Positions 7,876 through 15,182 of a stretch of DNA of 64,000 bases are shown in pieces; position 1 is the first letter of the stretch, and every line of letters begins with the position of its first letter. The notes under the pieces were generated by a model, which saw only the letters and a list, made by a program, of their open reading frames with translations, did not search any database and had not been told where the DNA came from. The translations under genes were made by a program, and so were the position numbers. Where the stretch lies: assembly GCF_002073975.1 (NCBI RefSeq), contig NZ_CP020384.1, positions 744,001 to 808,000 on the forward strand, read 5' to 3'. Source of the stretch: Rhodovulum sp. MB263 (GTDB lineage: Bacteria > Pseudomonadota > Alphaproteobacteria > Rhodobacterales > Rhodobacteraceae).

Positions 7876-10638
7876 CTAAAGCCAGGTCGCCCCGGGGATC
7901 GGCCCGAGCGGGCTCCGGTCGACCTGGCCCAGCGCATGGGCCTTGTTGGCGGTCAGCGGCGCGCCGCTGAAATGCAGCCCCGCCACGGCGGGCGTGGCGG
8001 TGAACTGCACCAGGACCGAGCCGGAATTGCCGCCGAGCGTGGTGCAGTCATGGCTGACAACCCAGCCTTCGCTGTCGCCCGGAAGCCGGCCCGGTCCCTG
8101 CATGACCTGGCCCGGCGCGACATATTTGCGGCCGTAATCGGTGCCGAAGATCTCGCGCAGCCGGGTGCCGATTTCGCGGCTGATCGCCCCTGTCGCCGGA
8201 TCGACGAAGGCCGAGGTCCCGGGCCGTGCCGGATAGCCGATCACCACCATCTCGGCGGCCTCGTCCATCTGCCGTGCCAGCGGCAGCGCGCGGGGCAGGC
8301 CGGGGGCGGAGGCGTCGAGGCTCAGCAGCGCCATGTCGAGATGGCCAAGCCGCTCGACGCCGCCGATCGGGTCGGGCCCGGCCATGACCACGCCGCTCAG
8401 CGCATGGCGCTGGCTGCCATCGGCGGTCTCGGAAAAGTCGATGGTGACGGCGCCCCGGTCGAAGCGCCAGAGCGTTCCGCCCTGCCCCGTCAGCTCGTCG
8501 GCGCAGGCCTCCAGCACATGGCGGTTGGTCATCACCCGGCCGCCCGCGATCAGGAAGCCGCTGCCGATATGGGTGCCGTCGAGGTCGATCCGCCCGACCG
8601 AGCGGGTCCAGTCCGGCAGATCGGCCACCAGCCCCAGAAAGGGTGCCCAGTCGCCCGCCAGCGGATCGTCGATATCGACGCTGCCGCCGGTGACCCGGAA
8701 GGCCGGGCGGTCCTGAACCCGGACCAGCGCCTCGAGCGCGATCCGGCCGGGCAGGTCGAGCTGGTGCAGCCGGTCCTCGGCGGCCATGCGGATCACGCCC
8801 TCGGCGCCCTCCAGCACCCGGGCCTGGGCGTCGCGATCGCCGAGGCCGCAGGCCTGAAGCCGGTCGAAGCAGGTGCGGGTCCGGGCCATCAGCCGCCCGG
8901 CGCCCTCGCCGGAAAGCCGCGCCCGGGCCTCGGTTTCGCTCAGATTTACGCTCGATTCCGCAGTGCCGGGCCGGCCTGCCGCCAGCAACTTCGCATATTG
9001 CGCCGAGGGGCCCGTGGCCGCGATCAGGGGCGGGGTGAAGGCGCCTGCATCCCGCCGCGCGGCCAGTCCGCGCATCACCGGTCCGGGCATCGCCCGCACC
9101 AGCCCCGGGCTCGGGCGCGGGCAGGCGGCGGTCTCGACCGGCACCCCGGCGGCGCGGTTCTCGCGCAGCCAGGCATCGCCCAGCAGATAGATCACCTCGG
9201 CCCCGATCCGGGGCCAGTCGCCCGCGCCGGTCCCGATCTCCTCATAGCTGTCGTCCAGCGCGGCGAGGATCGCGTCTTCCGGCGGCGGCGCAGCGCTTTC
9301 GGGGGCCGAAAGCGGCCCGATCCGCGACAGCTCGAGCCGCAACAGCGCATCGGCATCGACGACGCCGGCACCCATGCCCGCTGGCCAGTCCGCGGGCCGC
9401 CGCGCGGTGGCCTTCAGAGCGGTGCGGAACAGGTCGTTGACGGTGAGGCCGATCCGGGCGGCTTCGTCGCGCAGGGGTTGGCGGCCGTGATGCTCGATCC
9501 AGAGCGCCGCGACGCCTGCGGTCAGCGCGGCGGCGAAAGACGTGCCCTGACCCGGCCCGGTCGTGCCCTGGCCACCATCGCCGGGCCGGCGCCGCGCGAC
9601 CCGCACATTCTCGGCCGGGGCGGCTGCCGCGATCCGGCTGCCGCGACTGGTGCCCTTCCAGGGCTGGTCCAGATGGTCGGTTCCGGCGATCCCGACCACG
9701 TTCGGGTCGCGTGCCGGATAGACCGTGACCGGCTGCACGCAATTGCCCGCCGCAGAGACGATCACGATGCCGGCCGCGGCCGCGCGTTCCAGCGCCGCCG
9801 CCATCGCCCGCGAATACAGCACCCCGCCCAGCGACATCGAGATCACATCGGCGCCGATATGCACCGCATGCAGGATCGCCCGGGCGACCGGGGTCGGGTC
9901 GAGACGCAGCACCACCGCGTCGATGCAGCGGATCGGCACCACCTCGGCGCCCGGCGCGGCGCCGAACACCCGGCCCGGCGCGCGGCTTGCGAGGGTCGAG
10001 GCAGTTGCGGTGCCATGGCCCGGGCTGCTCATGCCTTCCGAGAGCGGATCGGTCGGGTCGGCCGTGGCCGTCAGCGTGTTCCAGGCCTGGCCGAGACTTA
10101 GCAGACCCGCGAGTTCGGGATGATCCGCCACACCGGTATCGGGCTGGGCCACCAGCACGCCCCGCCCGGTGATGCCGCGCGCCCAGACCGGCTTGACGTT
10201 GATCGCCTCGATGGCCCAGTCATCGGCCAGCGTCTCGTCGGGCGCGGCCCAGCAGGTATAAGCGAGAAAGGCATCGGCCACGCTTTCTTTCTGTTCGGGG
10301 TCGTCGGGCGCGACGACGAAGCTGGCGCCGATATCTGGCACCGCCGAGACCAGCCCCATCTCTCCTGCCAGCGCGTCGGCGGCGGCAAAAAGCGTCTCGG
10401 GCGCGATCCGTCGCCGGATGCCCGGAAATTGCAGCACCAGAAAGCAGGGCAGCAGATCGTCGAGTGGCTCGAGGCTGAAACACTCGCCCCCCAGAAGCCT
10501 GGCCATGCGCCCGCGCTCGACCGTGCAATCGGGCGGGACACGGTATTCGAGGGTAAATCTCAGGCGATCGGGCGGCAGGCCGGGCTCGGGCTCGGCCGCC
10601 GCGATGCCCTGTGCCGCGACGAGCAGATCCAGTGACAT
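7876..10638 (-). CDS. Subtilisin-trypsin fusion: double serine protease
   Basis: A 920-residue protein with two complete serine-protease domains. Residues about 1-140 are unassigned and may be a propeptide-like domain. The subtilisin (S8) domain has Asp167 (QPDTG), His208 (GHGTA), the oxyanion Asn299 (SAAGN) and Ser367 (GTSFAA). Residues about 450-650 form a linker domain I do not recognise. The trypsin-like (S1) domain has His707 (TNRHVLE), Asp768 (GHLDMALL) and Ser872 (GGNSGS). No signal peptide is visible, so it is probably cytoplasmic. The start has a good binding site (GGGAGG). It diverges from an Hsp70-like gene 165 bases away. Substrate and role are unknown; both active sites look intact. 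Confidence 0.85.
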   Translation of the reverse strand: MSLDLLVAAQGIAAAEPEPGLPPDRLRFTLEYRVPPDCTVERGRMARLLGGECFSLEPLDDLLPCFLVLQFPGIRRRIAPETLFAAADALAGEMGLVSAVPDIGASFVVAPDDPEQKESVADAFLAYTCWAAPDETLADDWAIEAINVKPVWARGITGRGVLVAQPDTGVADHPELAGLLSLGQAWNTLTATADPTDPLSEGMSSPGHGTATASTLASRAPGRVFGAAPGAEVVPIRCIDAVVLRLDPTPVARAILHAVHIGADVISMSLGGVLYSRAMAAALERAAAAGIVIVSAAGNCVQPVTVYPARDPNVVGIAGTDHLDQPWKGTSRGSRIAAAAPAENVRVARRRPGDGGQGTTGPGQGTSFAAALTAGVAALWIEHHGRQPLRDEAARIGLTVNDLFRTALKATARRPADWPAGMGAGVVDADALLRLELSRIGPLSAPESAAPPPEDAILAALDDSYEEIGTGAGDWPRIGAEVIYLLGDAWLRENRAAGVPVETAACPRPSPGLVRAMPGPVMRGLAARRDAGAFTPPLIAATGPSAQYAKLLAAGRPGTAESSVNLSETEARARLSGEGAGRLMARTRTCFDRLQACGLGDRDAQARVLEGAEGVIRMAAEDRLHQLDLPGRIALEALVRVQDRPAFRVTGGSVDIDDPLAGDWAPFLGLVADLPDWTRSVGRIDLDGTHIGSGFLIAGGRVMTNRHVLEACADELTGQGGTLWRFDRGAVTIDFSETADGSQRHALSGVVMAGPDPIGGVERLGHLDMALLSLDASAPGLPRALPLARQMDEAAEMVVIGYPARPGTSAFVDPATGAISREIGTRLREIFGTDYGRKYVAPGQVMQGPGRLPGDSEGWVVSHDCTTLGGNSGSVLVQFTATPAVAGLHFSGAPLTANKAHALGQVDRSPLGPIPGATWL

Positions 10639-10803
10639 GAAAATGCCTCCCTGAAATATCTTCGCCTGGGGAAATCATGCCTGCGGAGGGCGCGAAAACC
10701 AAGCCTTGCCTCAAGCCTTGTCTCTAGGCGGGCGCGGCGCCTCTTGCGGGGAGGCGGGGTTTTTGATAGCGCGCCGGGCTCCGCCCCCGGAAGGATCCCC
10801 GCC
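10639..10803. promoter_or_regulatory. Shared divergent promoter region, protease / Hsp70
   Basis: The 165 bases between the two divergent starts must hold both promoters. A ribosome site (GGGAGG on the minus strand) serves the protease and GGAAGGA (plus strand) serves the Hsp70. I see no convincing operator. Confidence 0.4.
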
Positions 10804-12054
10804 ATGCCCGCCAGCTCTGCCATGCTTGCCGTCGATTTCGGAACCTCGAATTCGGCCGCAGCGGTTCTGGAGGCGGGCCGGGTGCGCCGGCTGGCCATCG
10901 AGCCCGGCGCCGAGACCCTGCCCACCGCCGTGTTCTTTCCCGACGAGCGGGCGCCGATGCGGATCGGATCGGCCGCCGCCGAGGCTCTGATCGCGGGCGA
11001 TGAGGGGCGTTACATGCGGGCGCTGAAAAGCGTGCTGGGCACGCCGCTTTTCCACGAGGCGCGCCCGATCGGCGGCAGGCGGCGGACGCTGGCCGGGATC
11101 GTCACCGCCTTTCTGGCCGAGCTGAAGGCCCGGGCCGAGGCCGCTGCGGGCACCCGCTTCGAGCGGGTCCTGTCGGGCCGCCCGGTGCATTTCCACAGCG
11201 CCGATCCGGTCCGCGACGCCGCCGCCGAGGCCGATCTGCGCGGCTGCTACGAGGCCGCGGGCTTTCGCGAGGTGGACTTCCGGTTCGAACCCGAGGCGGC
11301 GGCGCTGGCCGCGCGCGCCGATGCCCGGCCCGACGAGCTGGGGCTGATCGTCGATATCGGCGGCGGCACCTCGGATTTCTCGGTGTTCCGCGCCGGTCCG
11401 GACGGTATCGAGATCCTGGCCAGTCACGGCATCAGGCTTGGCGGCACCGATTTCGACCATGCGGTCTCGATGGCCCATGCGATGCCGCTGCTGGGGCTGG
11501 GCGGCGCGCTGCGCCGGAGCTTCGGCGATGGTCTGTTGCCGGTGCCGAAGGCGATCTATGTCGATCTGTCGACCTGGGCGATGATCCCCTTCCTTTATAA
11601 CCGCGAGACCGAACGCGCGGTCGAGGACATGGAGCGCCATGCGGTCGACCGGGCGACGATGGCGCGGCTCGGCCATGTGATCGACGTGCGGCTCGGCCAT
11701 GAGCTGGCCTTCGCGGTCGAGGCGGGCAAGATCGCCGCCAACCTGGGCGGGGCGCCCGCCTGGATCGGGATGGGGCAGATCGAACCCGGGCTCGGGGCGC
11801 CGGTCACTGCGGGCTCGCTGAACGCGGCGCTCGCGCCCTATCGCGAGCCGCTGCGCCTGGCGATCTACGAGACGCTGATGCTGGCCCGGGCCCGTCCCGA
11901 CCGGATCGGCGCGGTGGTTCTGGTCGGCGGCTCGAGCCTGATGGGGCTGGTCGAGACCGAGGCCCGCGCCGCCTGTCCGGGGGCCGAGATCCGCCGCTCG
12001 GAGGCCTTCACCGCAGTGGTCGACGGGCTGGCGCTGGCCACTGCCCGCGCCTGA
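10804..12054 (+). CDS. Hsp70-family ATPase, YegD-like
   Basis: A 416-residue actin/Hsp70 ATPase. The phosphate-1 loop DFGTSNSA (about 11-18), the phosphate-2 block LIVDIGGGTSDFSVF (about 181-195) and the adenosine motif VVLVGGSSLMG near residue 380 are present. It is far shorter than DnaK and lacks a full substrate-binding domain, which fits the YegD subfamily of Hsp70 proteins with unknown clients. ATG at 10804 has GGAAGGA upstream; a longer frame exists but its extra residues are not conserved. It is divergent from the double protease, so a chaperone-protease partnership is possible but unproven. Confidence 0.9.
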   Translation: MPASSAMLAVDFGTSNSAAAVLEAGRVRRLAIEPGAETLPTAVFFPDERAPMRIGSAAAEALIAGDEGRYMRALKSVLGTPLFHEARPIGGRRRTLAGIVTAFLAELKARAEAAAGTRFERVLSGRPVHFHSADPVRDAAAEADLRGCYEAAGFREVDFRFEPEAAALAARADARPDELGLIVDIGGGTSDFSVFRAGPDGIEILASHGIRLGGTDFDHAVSMAHAMPLLGLGGALRRSFGDGLLPVPKAIYVDLSTWAMIPFLYNRETERAVEDMERHAVDRATMARLGHVIDVRLGHELAFAVEAGKIAANLGGAPAWIGMGQIEPGLGAPVTAGSLNAALAPYREPLRLAIYETLMLARARPDRIGAVVLVGGSSLMGLVETEARAACPGAEIRRSEAFTAVVDGLALATARA

Positions 12055-12084
12055 CCGGGATCCGACGCGGCACCGTTCCGGAAC

Positions 12085-13452
12085 CTAGCGCGGCCGGGGC
12101 AGGGTGAACCGGGCCTCGAACCCGTCGGCCCGGCCCGGGCGCGGCGAGATCAGCTCGATCCGGCCGGAACTCCGTTCGGCGATGGTGCGCACGATGGCCA
12201 GCCCCAGCCCGGCCCCCTCGGCGCCGCCATTCGAGCGGGCAAAGCGCGCGGTCAGCCGGGCCAGGTCTTCGGATGGCACCGGATCGCCGCCATTGCCGAC
12301 CGACAGCACGCCTTCGGCAGTAAGGGCGACCTCGACCGGCCCGGAGCCATGTCTCAGCGCGTTCTCGATCAGGTTGCGGCAGAGGATGCCGAAGGCATCG
12401 GGGTCGAGATCGGACAGGACCGGCGCCTTGGGCAGCGACAGCGCGATGCGCCCGGCCCGGCCCAGCCGTTCGAGATCGCCTGCCACGATGTCCAGCACCT
12501 GGCGCAGGTCGGAGGGTTCGGATGCCGTCAGCCGCGCGCCCTCGGCGCGGGCCAGCTGCATCAGCTTTTCCGACAGGCTGTTCAGCCGTTTCAGCGTGGT
12601 CTCGATCTCGCTTGCCCGGGCGGCGGCGGCGCTGTCGGAGGTTTCGGCGCGCAGGCGCTGGGCCTGGGCGATGGCGCCCGCGACCGGGGTGCGCAGCTCA
12701 TGCGCGGCATTGGCGGCAAAGCTGCGTTCGGCCTCGAAGGCGGCGCGCAGCCGGGTCAGAAGCTCGTTGATGCTGCCGACAATCGGGCGCAGCTCGCTCG
12801 GCAGGGTGCCCTCGCCAAGCGCCGAGAGATTGCGCGCGCCGCGTTCGGCCAGCGACTGGCGCAGCGCCCGCACCGGCCGCAGGCTGGTGCCGACCGCGAT
12901 CACGATGGCCAGCAGGCTGAGCGGGATCACCACCACCAGCGGCAGCGCCAGATTGGCGGCGATCTCGCGCGCGACCTCGGCCCGGCGCGACAGGGGCTCG
13001 GCCACGGCAATGGTCACATCCTCGTCGCGCGCCCTGTCGTAATACAGCCGGTGGGTCGCGGTCCGGCGGAAGCCTTTCTTGTGGTAGGGCGGAAAACCCT
13101 CCGGATCGGCATCCTCCGAGATCAGCAGGACCGTGCCGTCATGGTCGCGCACGACATAGCTCAGATCCTCGACCTCGCCGTCGAACTGGCGGATGCGTTC
13201 GGACCAGTCGCGCGCATGCCGGTTGCGGCGGCTGTCATGGCGGTCGTCCTCGTCACGGTGCCGGCCCTCATGGGCGCGGACCGCCAGCGGCAGCAGCCGG
13301 TGGGCGGCGTCGCGCAGCGCGCTGTCGAAGACCTCGTCCATCTCGTGGCGCAGCTCGCGCAGCGTCGCGCCGGCGGCGGCGATCCAGAGCACGGTCACTG
13401 CCAGCCCCACGGCCAGCGCCAGCCGGCCCTGCAGCGAGCGCGGCCCCCTCAC
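12085..13452 (-). CDS. Membrane sensor histidine kinase (QseC/TctE type)
   Basis: A 455-residue kinase. There are two membrane segments (about 10-30 and 168-190) flanking a periplasmic sensor of about 135 residues. The HisKA box is FAANAAHELRTPVAG with the phospho-accepting His near 248. The ATPase N-box is NLIENALRHG and the G-box is GAGLGLAIV. The sensor begins with a strikingly His/Asp/Arg-rich stretch (residues about 62-82: HEGRHRDEDDRHD...), which suggests metal-cation sensing. Its start overlaps the stop of the response regulator by four bases, so the two are translationally coupled. Confidence 0.93.
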   Translation of the reverse strand: MRGPRSLQGRLALAVGLAVTVLWIAAAGATLRELRHEMDEVFDSALRDAAHRLLPLAVRAHEGRHRDEDDRHDSRRNRHARDWSERIRQFDGEVEDLSYVVRDHDGTVLLISEDADPEGFPPYHKKGFRRTATHRLYYDRARDEDVTIAVAEPLSRRAEVAREIAANLALPLVVVIPLSLLAIVIAVGTSLRPVRALRQSLAERGARNLSALGEGTLPSELRPIVGSINELLTRLRAAFEAERSFAANAAHELRTPVAGAIAQAQRLRAETSDSAAAARASEIETTLKRLNSLSEKLMQLARAEGARLTASEPSDLRQVLDIVAGDLERLGRAGRIALSLPKAPVLSDLDPDAFGILCRNLIENALRHGSGPVEVALTAEGVLSVGNGGDPVPSEDLARLTARFARSNGGAEGAGLGLAIVRTIAERSSGRIELISPRPGRADGFEARFTLPRPR

Positions 13453-14108
13453 GGGCTGCCCAGCCGGTAGCCGAGCCCGCGTTCGGTGTCGATCACGGCC
13501 CGGCCGAGCTTCTTGCGCAGGCGGCTGACATGCACCTCGATGGTGTTGCTCTCGATGCTGTCATCGAAGGAATAGAGCCGCTCCTCGAGCTGCGCCTTGG
13601 ACAGCAGCCGCCCCGGCGCTTGCACGAAGGCCTCGAACAGCGCCCATTCGCGATGGGTCAGCGCCACCGGCCGGCCGTCGCGCCGCACCGCCTTGGCGGC
13701 CAGGTCGATCTCGAGCGGCCCCAGATGGATCAGCGGGTTCGGATTGCCCGCGTAGCGCCGGGCCACCGATCCGATCCGGGCCGAGAGCTCGTCGAGATCG
13801 AAGGGTTTCACCATATAGTCGTCGGCGCCCGCATTCAGCCCCTCGATCCGGTCCGAGACCTGATCGAGCGCGGTCAGGATGATCACGGGGGTGGCATCGC
13901 CCCGCGCCCGCATCGCCCTGAGGAAGGGAATCCCGCGCCCGTCGGGCAGCATCAGGTCGAGCAGCACCAGATCGAAGGCGCCCACCGCCAGCGTGTCGGC
14001 GGCCTCGTCAAGCCGCGTCGCCCAGTCGGCGCCATGGCCATCGGCGCGCAGCTGGTCGGCCACCGCCGCCCCCAGCACGCCATCGTCCTCGATCAGCAGG
14101 ATACGCAT
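13449..14108 (-). CDS. OmpR-family response regulator
   Basis: A 219-residue two-domain regulator. The receiver domain has the acidic pair (EDD, 7-9), the phospho-acceptor Asp51 (LLDLMLPDG) and the conserved Lys in MVKPFD near 103. The C-terminal winged helix (about 125-219) shows THREWALFEAF and VSRLRKKLG. It is cognate to the overlapping kinase gene. It diverges from the His-rich protein and redox genes at 14.3-18.3 kb, which are the natural target of this system. Confidence 0.95.
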   Translation of the reverse strand: MRILLIEDDGVLGAAVADQLRADGHGADWATRLDEAADTLAVGAFDLVLLDLMLPDGRGIPFLRAMRARGDATPVIILTALDQVSDRIEGLNAGADDYMVKPFDLDELSARIGSVARRYAGNPNPLIHLGPLEIDLAAKAVRRDGRPVALTHREWALFEAFVQAPGRLLSKAQLEERLYSFDDSIESNTIEVHVSRLRKKLGRAVIDTERGLGYRLGSP

Positions 14109-14256
14109 CGTGTCGTCCTTGTTTCGGCCCGAGCTTATAGCGCGCCCCGCCTGACGGGAAGCTGAAGCAGTTTTTGCCGCTCCGTCAGGCGACGATCAGG
14201 CGCGGGGGCGAAAACCGGACCATCGACCGACACCATCCTTCGAAAAGGAGACCGAC
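14109..14256. promoter_or_regulatory. Divergent promoter region of the two-component system and redox locus
   Basis: About 150 bases between divergent starts. The right-hand gene has a strong binding site (AAAAGGAGA). No operator repeat is clear enough to call. If the response regulator is autoregulatory, its site should lie here. Confidence 0.4.
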
Positions 14257-14676
14257 ATGACCCGCATCTCGCTTCCCATCATTGCCGCCTGCCTGGCCCT
14301 CGGGCTGTCCGGCGCGGCCGTCGCGCAATCCGCCGCTCCCACTGGCCTCACCGTCCCCACTGGCCCCGACCTGTCCCGGCCCATGGCCCGGCAGGCCGGA
14401 TCGGGCGTCTGTCTGGCGGGCGGCGCCCGGCATGAGAGCCATCGCGGCCTGTGGCACCGGGGCGACGACCATCACGGCCGGGTCGGCCGGGATCGCGACG
14501 ACGACCGGCGCCCGGACCGGAGCCAGGACCGCAATCAGGGCCGCTGTTCCACCCCCGGCTTCGATTGCGACCGGCGCAGCGGCGGCGGTCAGGCGATGCG
14601 GGCACCTGCGCCCGGCACCCCGCCTGCCAACGGGCTTTTCGACAATGGCGCCGCTCCGCGCGCCCGGACCAACTGA
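14257..14676 (+). CDS. Small secreted His/Asp-rich protein of unknown function
   Basis: A 139-residue protein with a clear cleavable signal peptide (MTRISLPIIAACLALGLSG, cleavage near AVA-QS). The mature part has a histidine- and aspartate-rich stretch, residues about 58-90 (HESHRGLWHRGDDHHG then RDDDRRPDR), three cysteines and a Pro/Ala/Gly-rich tail. I do not recognise a family. The composition suggests divalent metal binding in the periplasm. It leads the redox gene group; the next gene starts 25 bases later. Confidence 0.7.
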   Translation: MTRISLPIIAACLALGLSGAAVAQSAAPTGLTVPTGPDLSRPMARQAGSGVCLAGGARHESHRGLWHRGDDHHGRVGRDRDDDRRPDRSQDRNQGRCSTPGFDCDRRSGGGQAMRAPAPGTPPANGLFDNGAAPRARTN

Positions 14677-14701
14677 ACGCGACCTGACAGGAGGACAAGA
14701 G

Positions 14702-15172
14702 ATGAAGACCCTGCCGACCGCCCTCGCCGTCAGCACCGCCCTGACCGCTCCGGGCCTGGCCCTTGGCGACGAGGTGACCTTCACCACGACACTGGCCGAT
14801 TACGGCGGTGACGGCGCCTATCTGGCCTATTACGTCACCGATGCCTCGGGCGCCTATGTCGGCTCGCTCTGGATGGCCGGGGCCAAGGCCAAGTACTACA
14901 AGCACCTGTCCGACTGGTCCGCGGCCACCGGCGGCGACAGCGCCGAGGTCGAGGGCATCACCGGCGCCAGCGTCGGCGCGGGTCGGACCCTGACCGTCAG
15001 CCTCGATCTGGCCGGGGCGCTGTTCGATGCGGGCTATGCGCTGCATATCGACGCCGCCGTCGAGGACATGCGCGACAGCCCCTCCGAGATCGTGCTGCCG
15101 CTCACGACCGAGGGCGCGGGCCGTCCGGTCGCGGGGCGCGGCTATATCGCCAGTTTCGCCTACGACATGTGA
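14702..15172 (+). CDS. DUF2271 periplasmic protein with a flavinylation-like motif
   Basis: A 156-residue protein with an N-terminal signal peptide (MKTLPTALAVSTALTAPGLALG). The body matches DUF2271 (YVTDASGAYVGSLWMAGAKAK; HLSDWSAATG). Residues 84-92 read E-G-I-T-G-A-S-V-G. This resembles the FMN attachment motif of flavinylated domains (x-(S/T)-G-A-(T/S)), with Ser90 as the candidate residue. It sits between a His-rich secreted protein and a PepSY flavoprotein reductase, with ApbE at the end, so it may be an FMN-carrying periplasmic electron carrier. A GGAGG site precedes the ATG. Flavinylation is an inference. Confidence 0.8.
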   Translation: MKTLPTALAVSTALTAPGLALGDEVTFTTTLADYGGDGAYLAYYVTDASGAYVGSLWMAGAKAKYYKHLSDWSAATGGDSAEVEGITGASVGAGRTLTVSLDLAGALFDAGYALHIDAAVEDMRDSPSEIVLPLTTEGAGRPVAGRGYIASFAYDM

Positions 15173-15182
15173 GGAGGCTCCG

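Noticed and set aside
7687-10101. Plus-strand open frame of 804 codons
   Set aside because: Antisense shadow of the double protease; no domain pattern, and the minus strand carries two intact catalytic triads.
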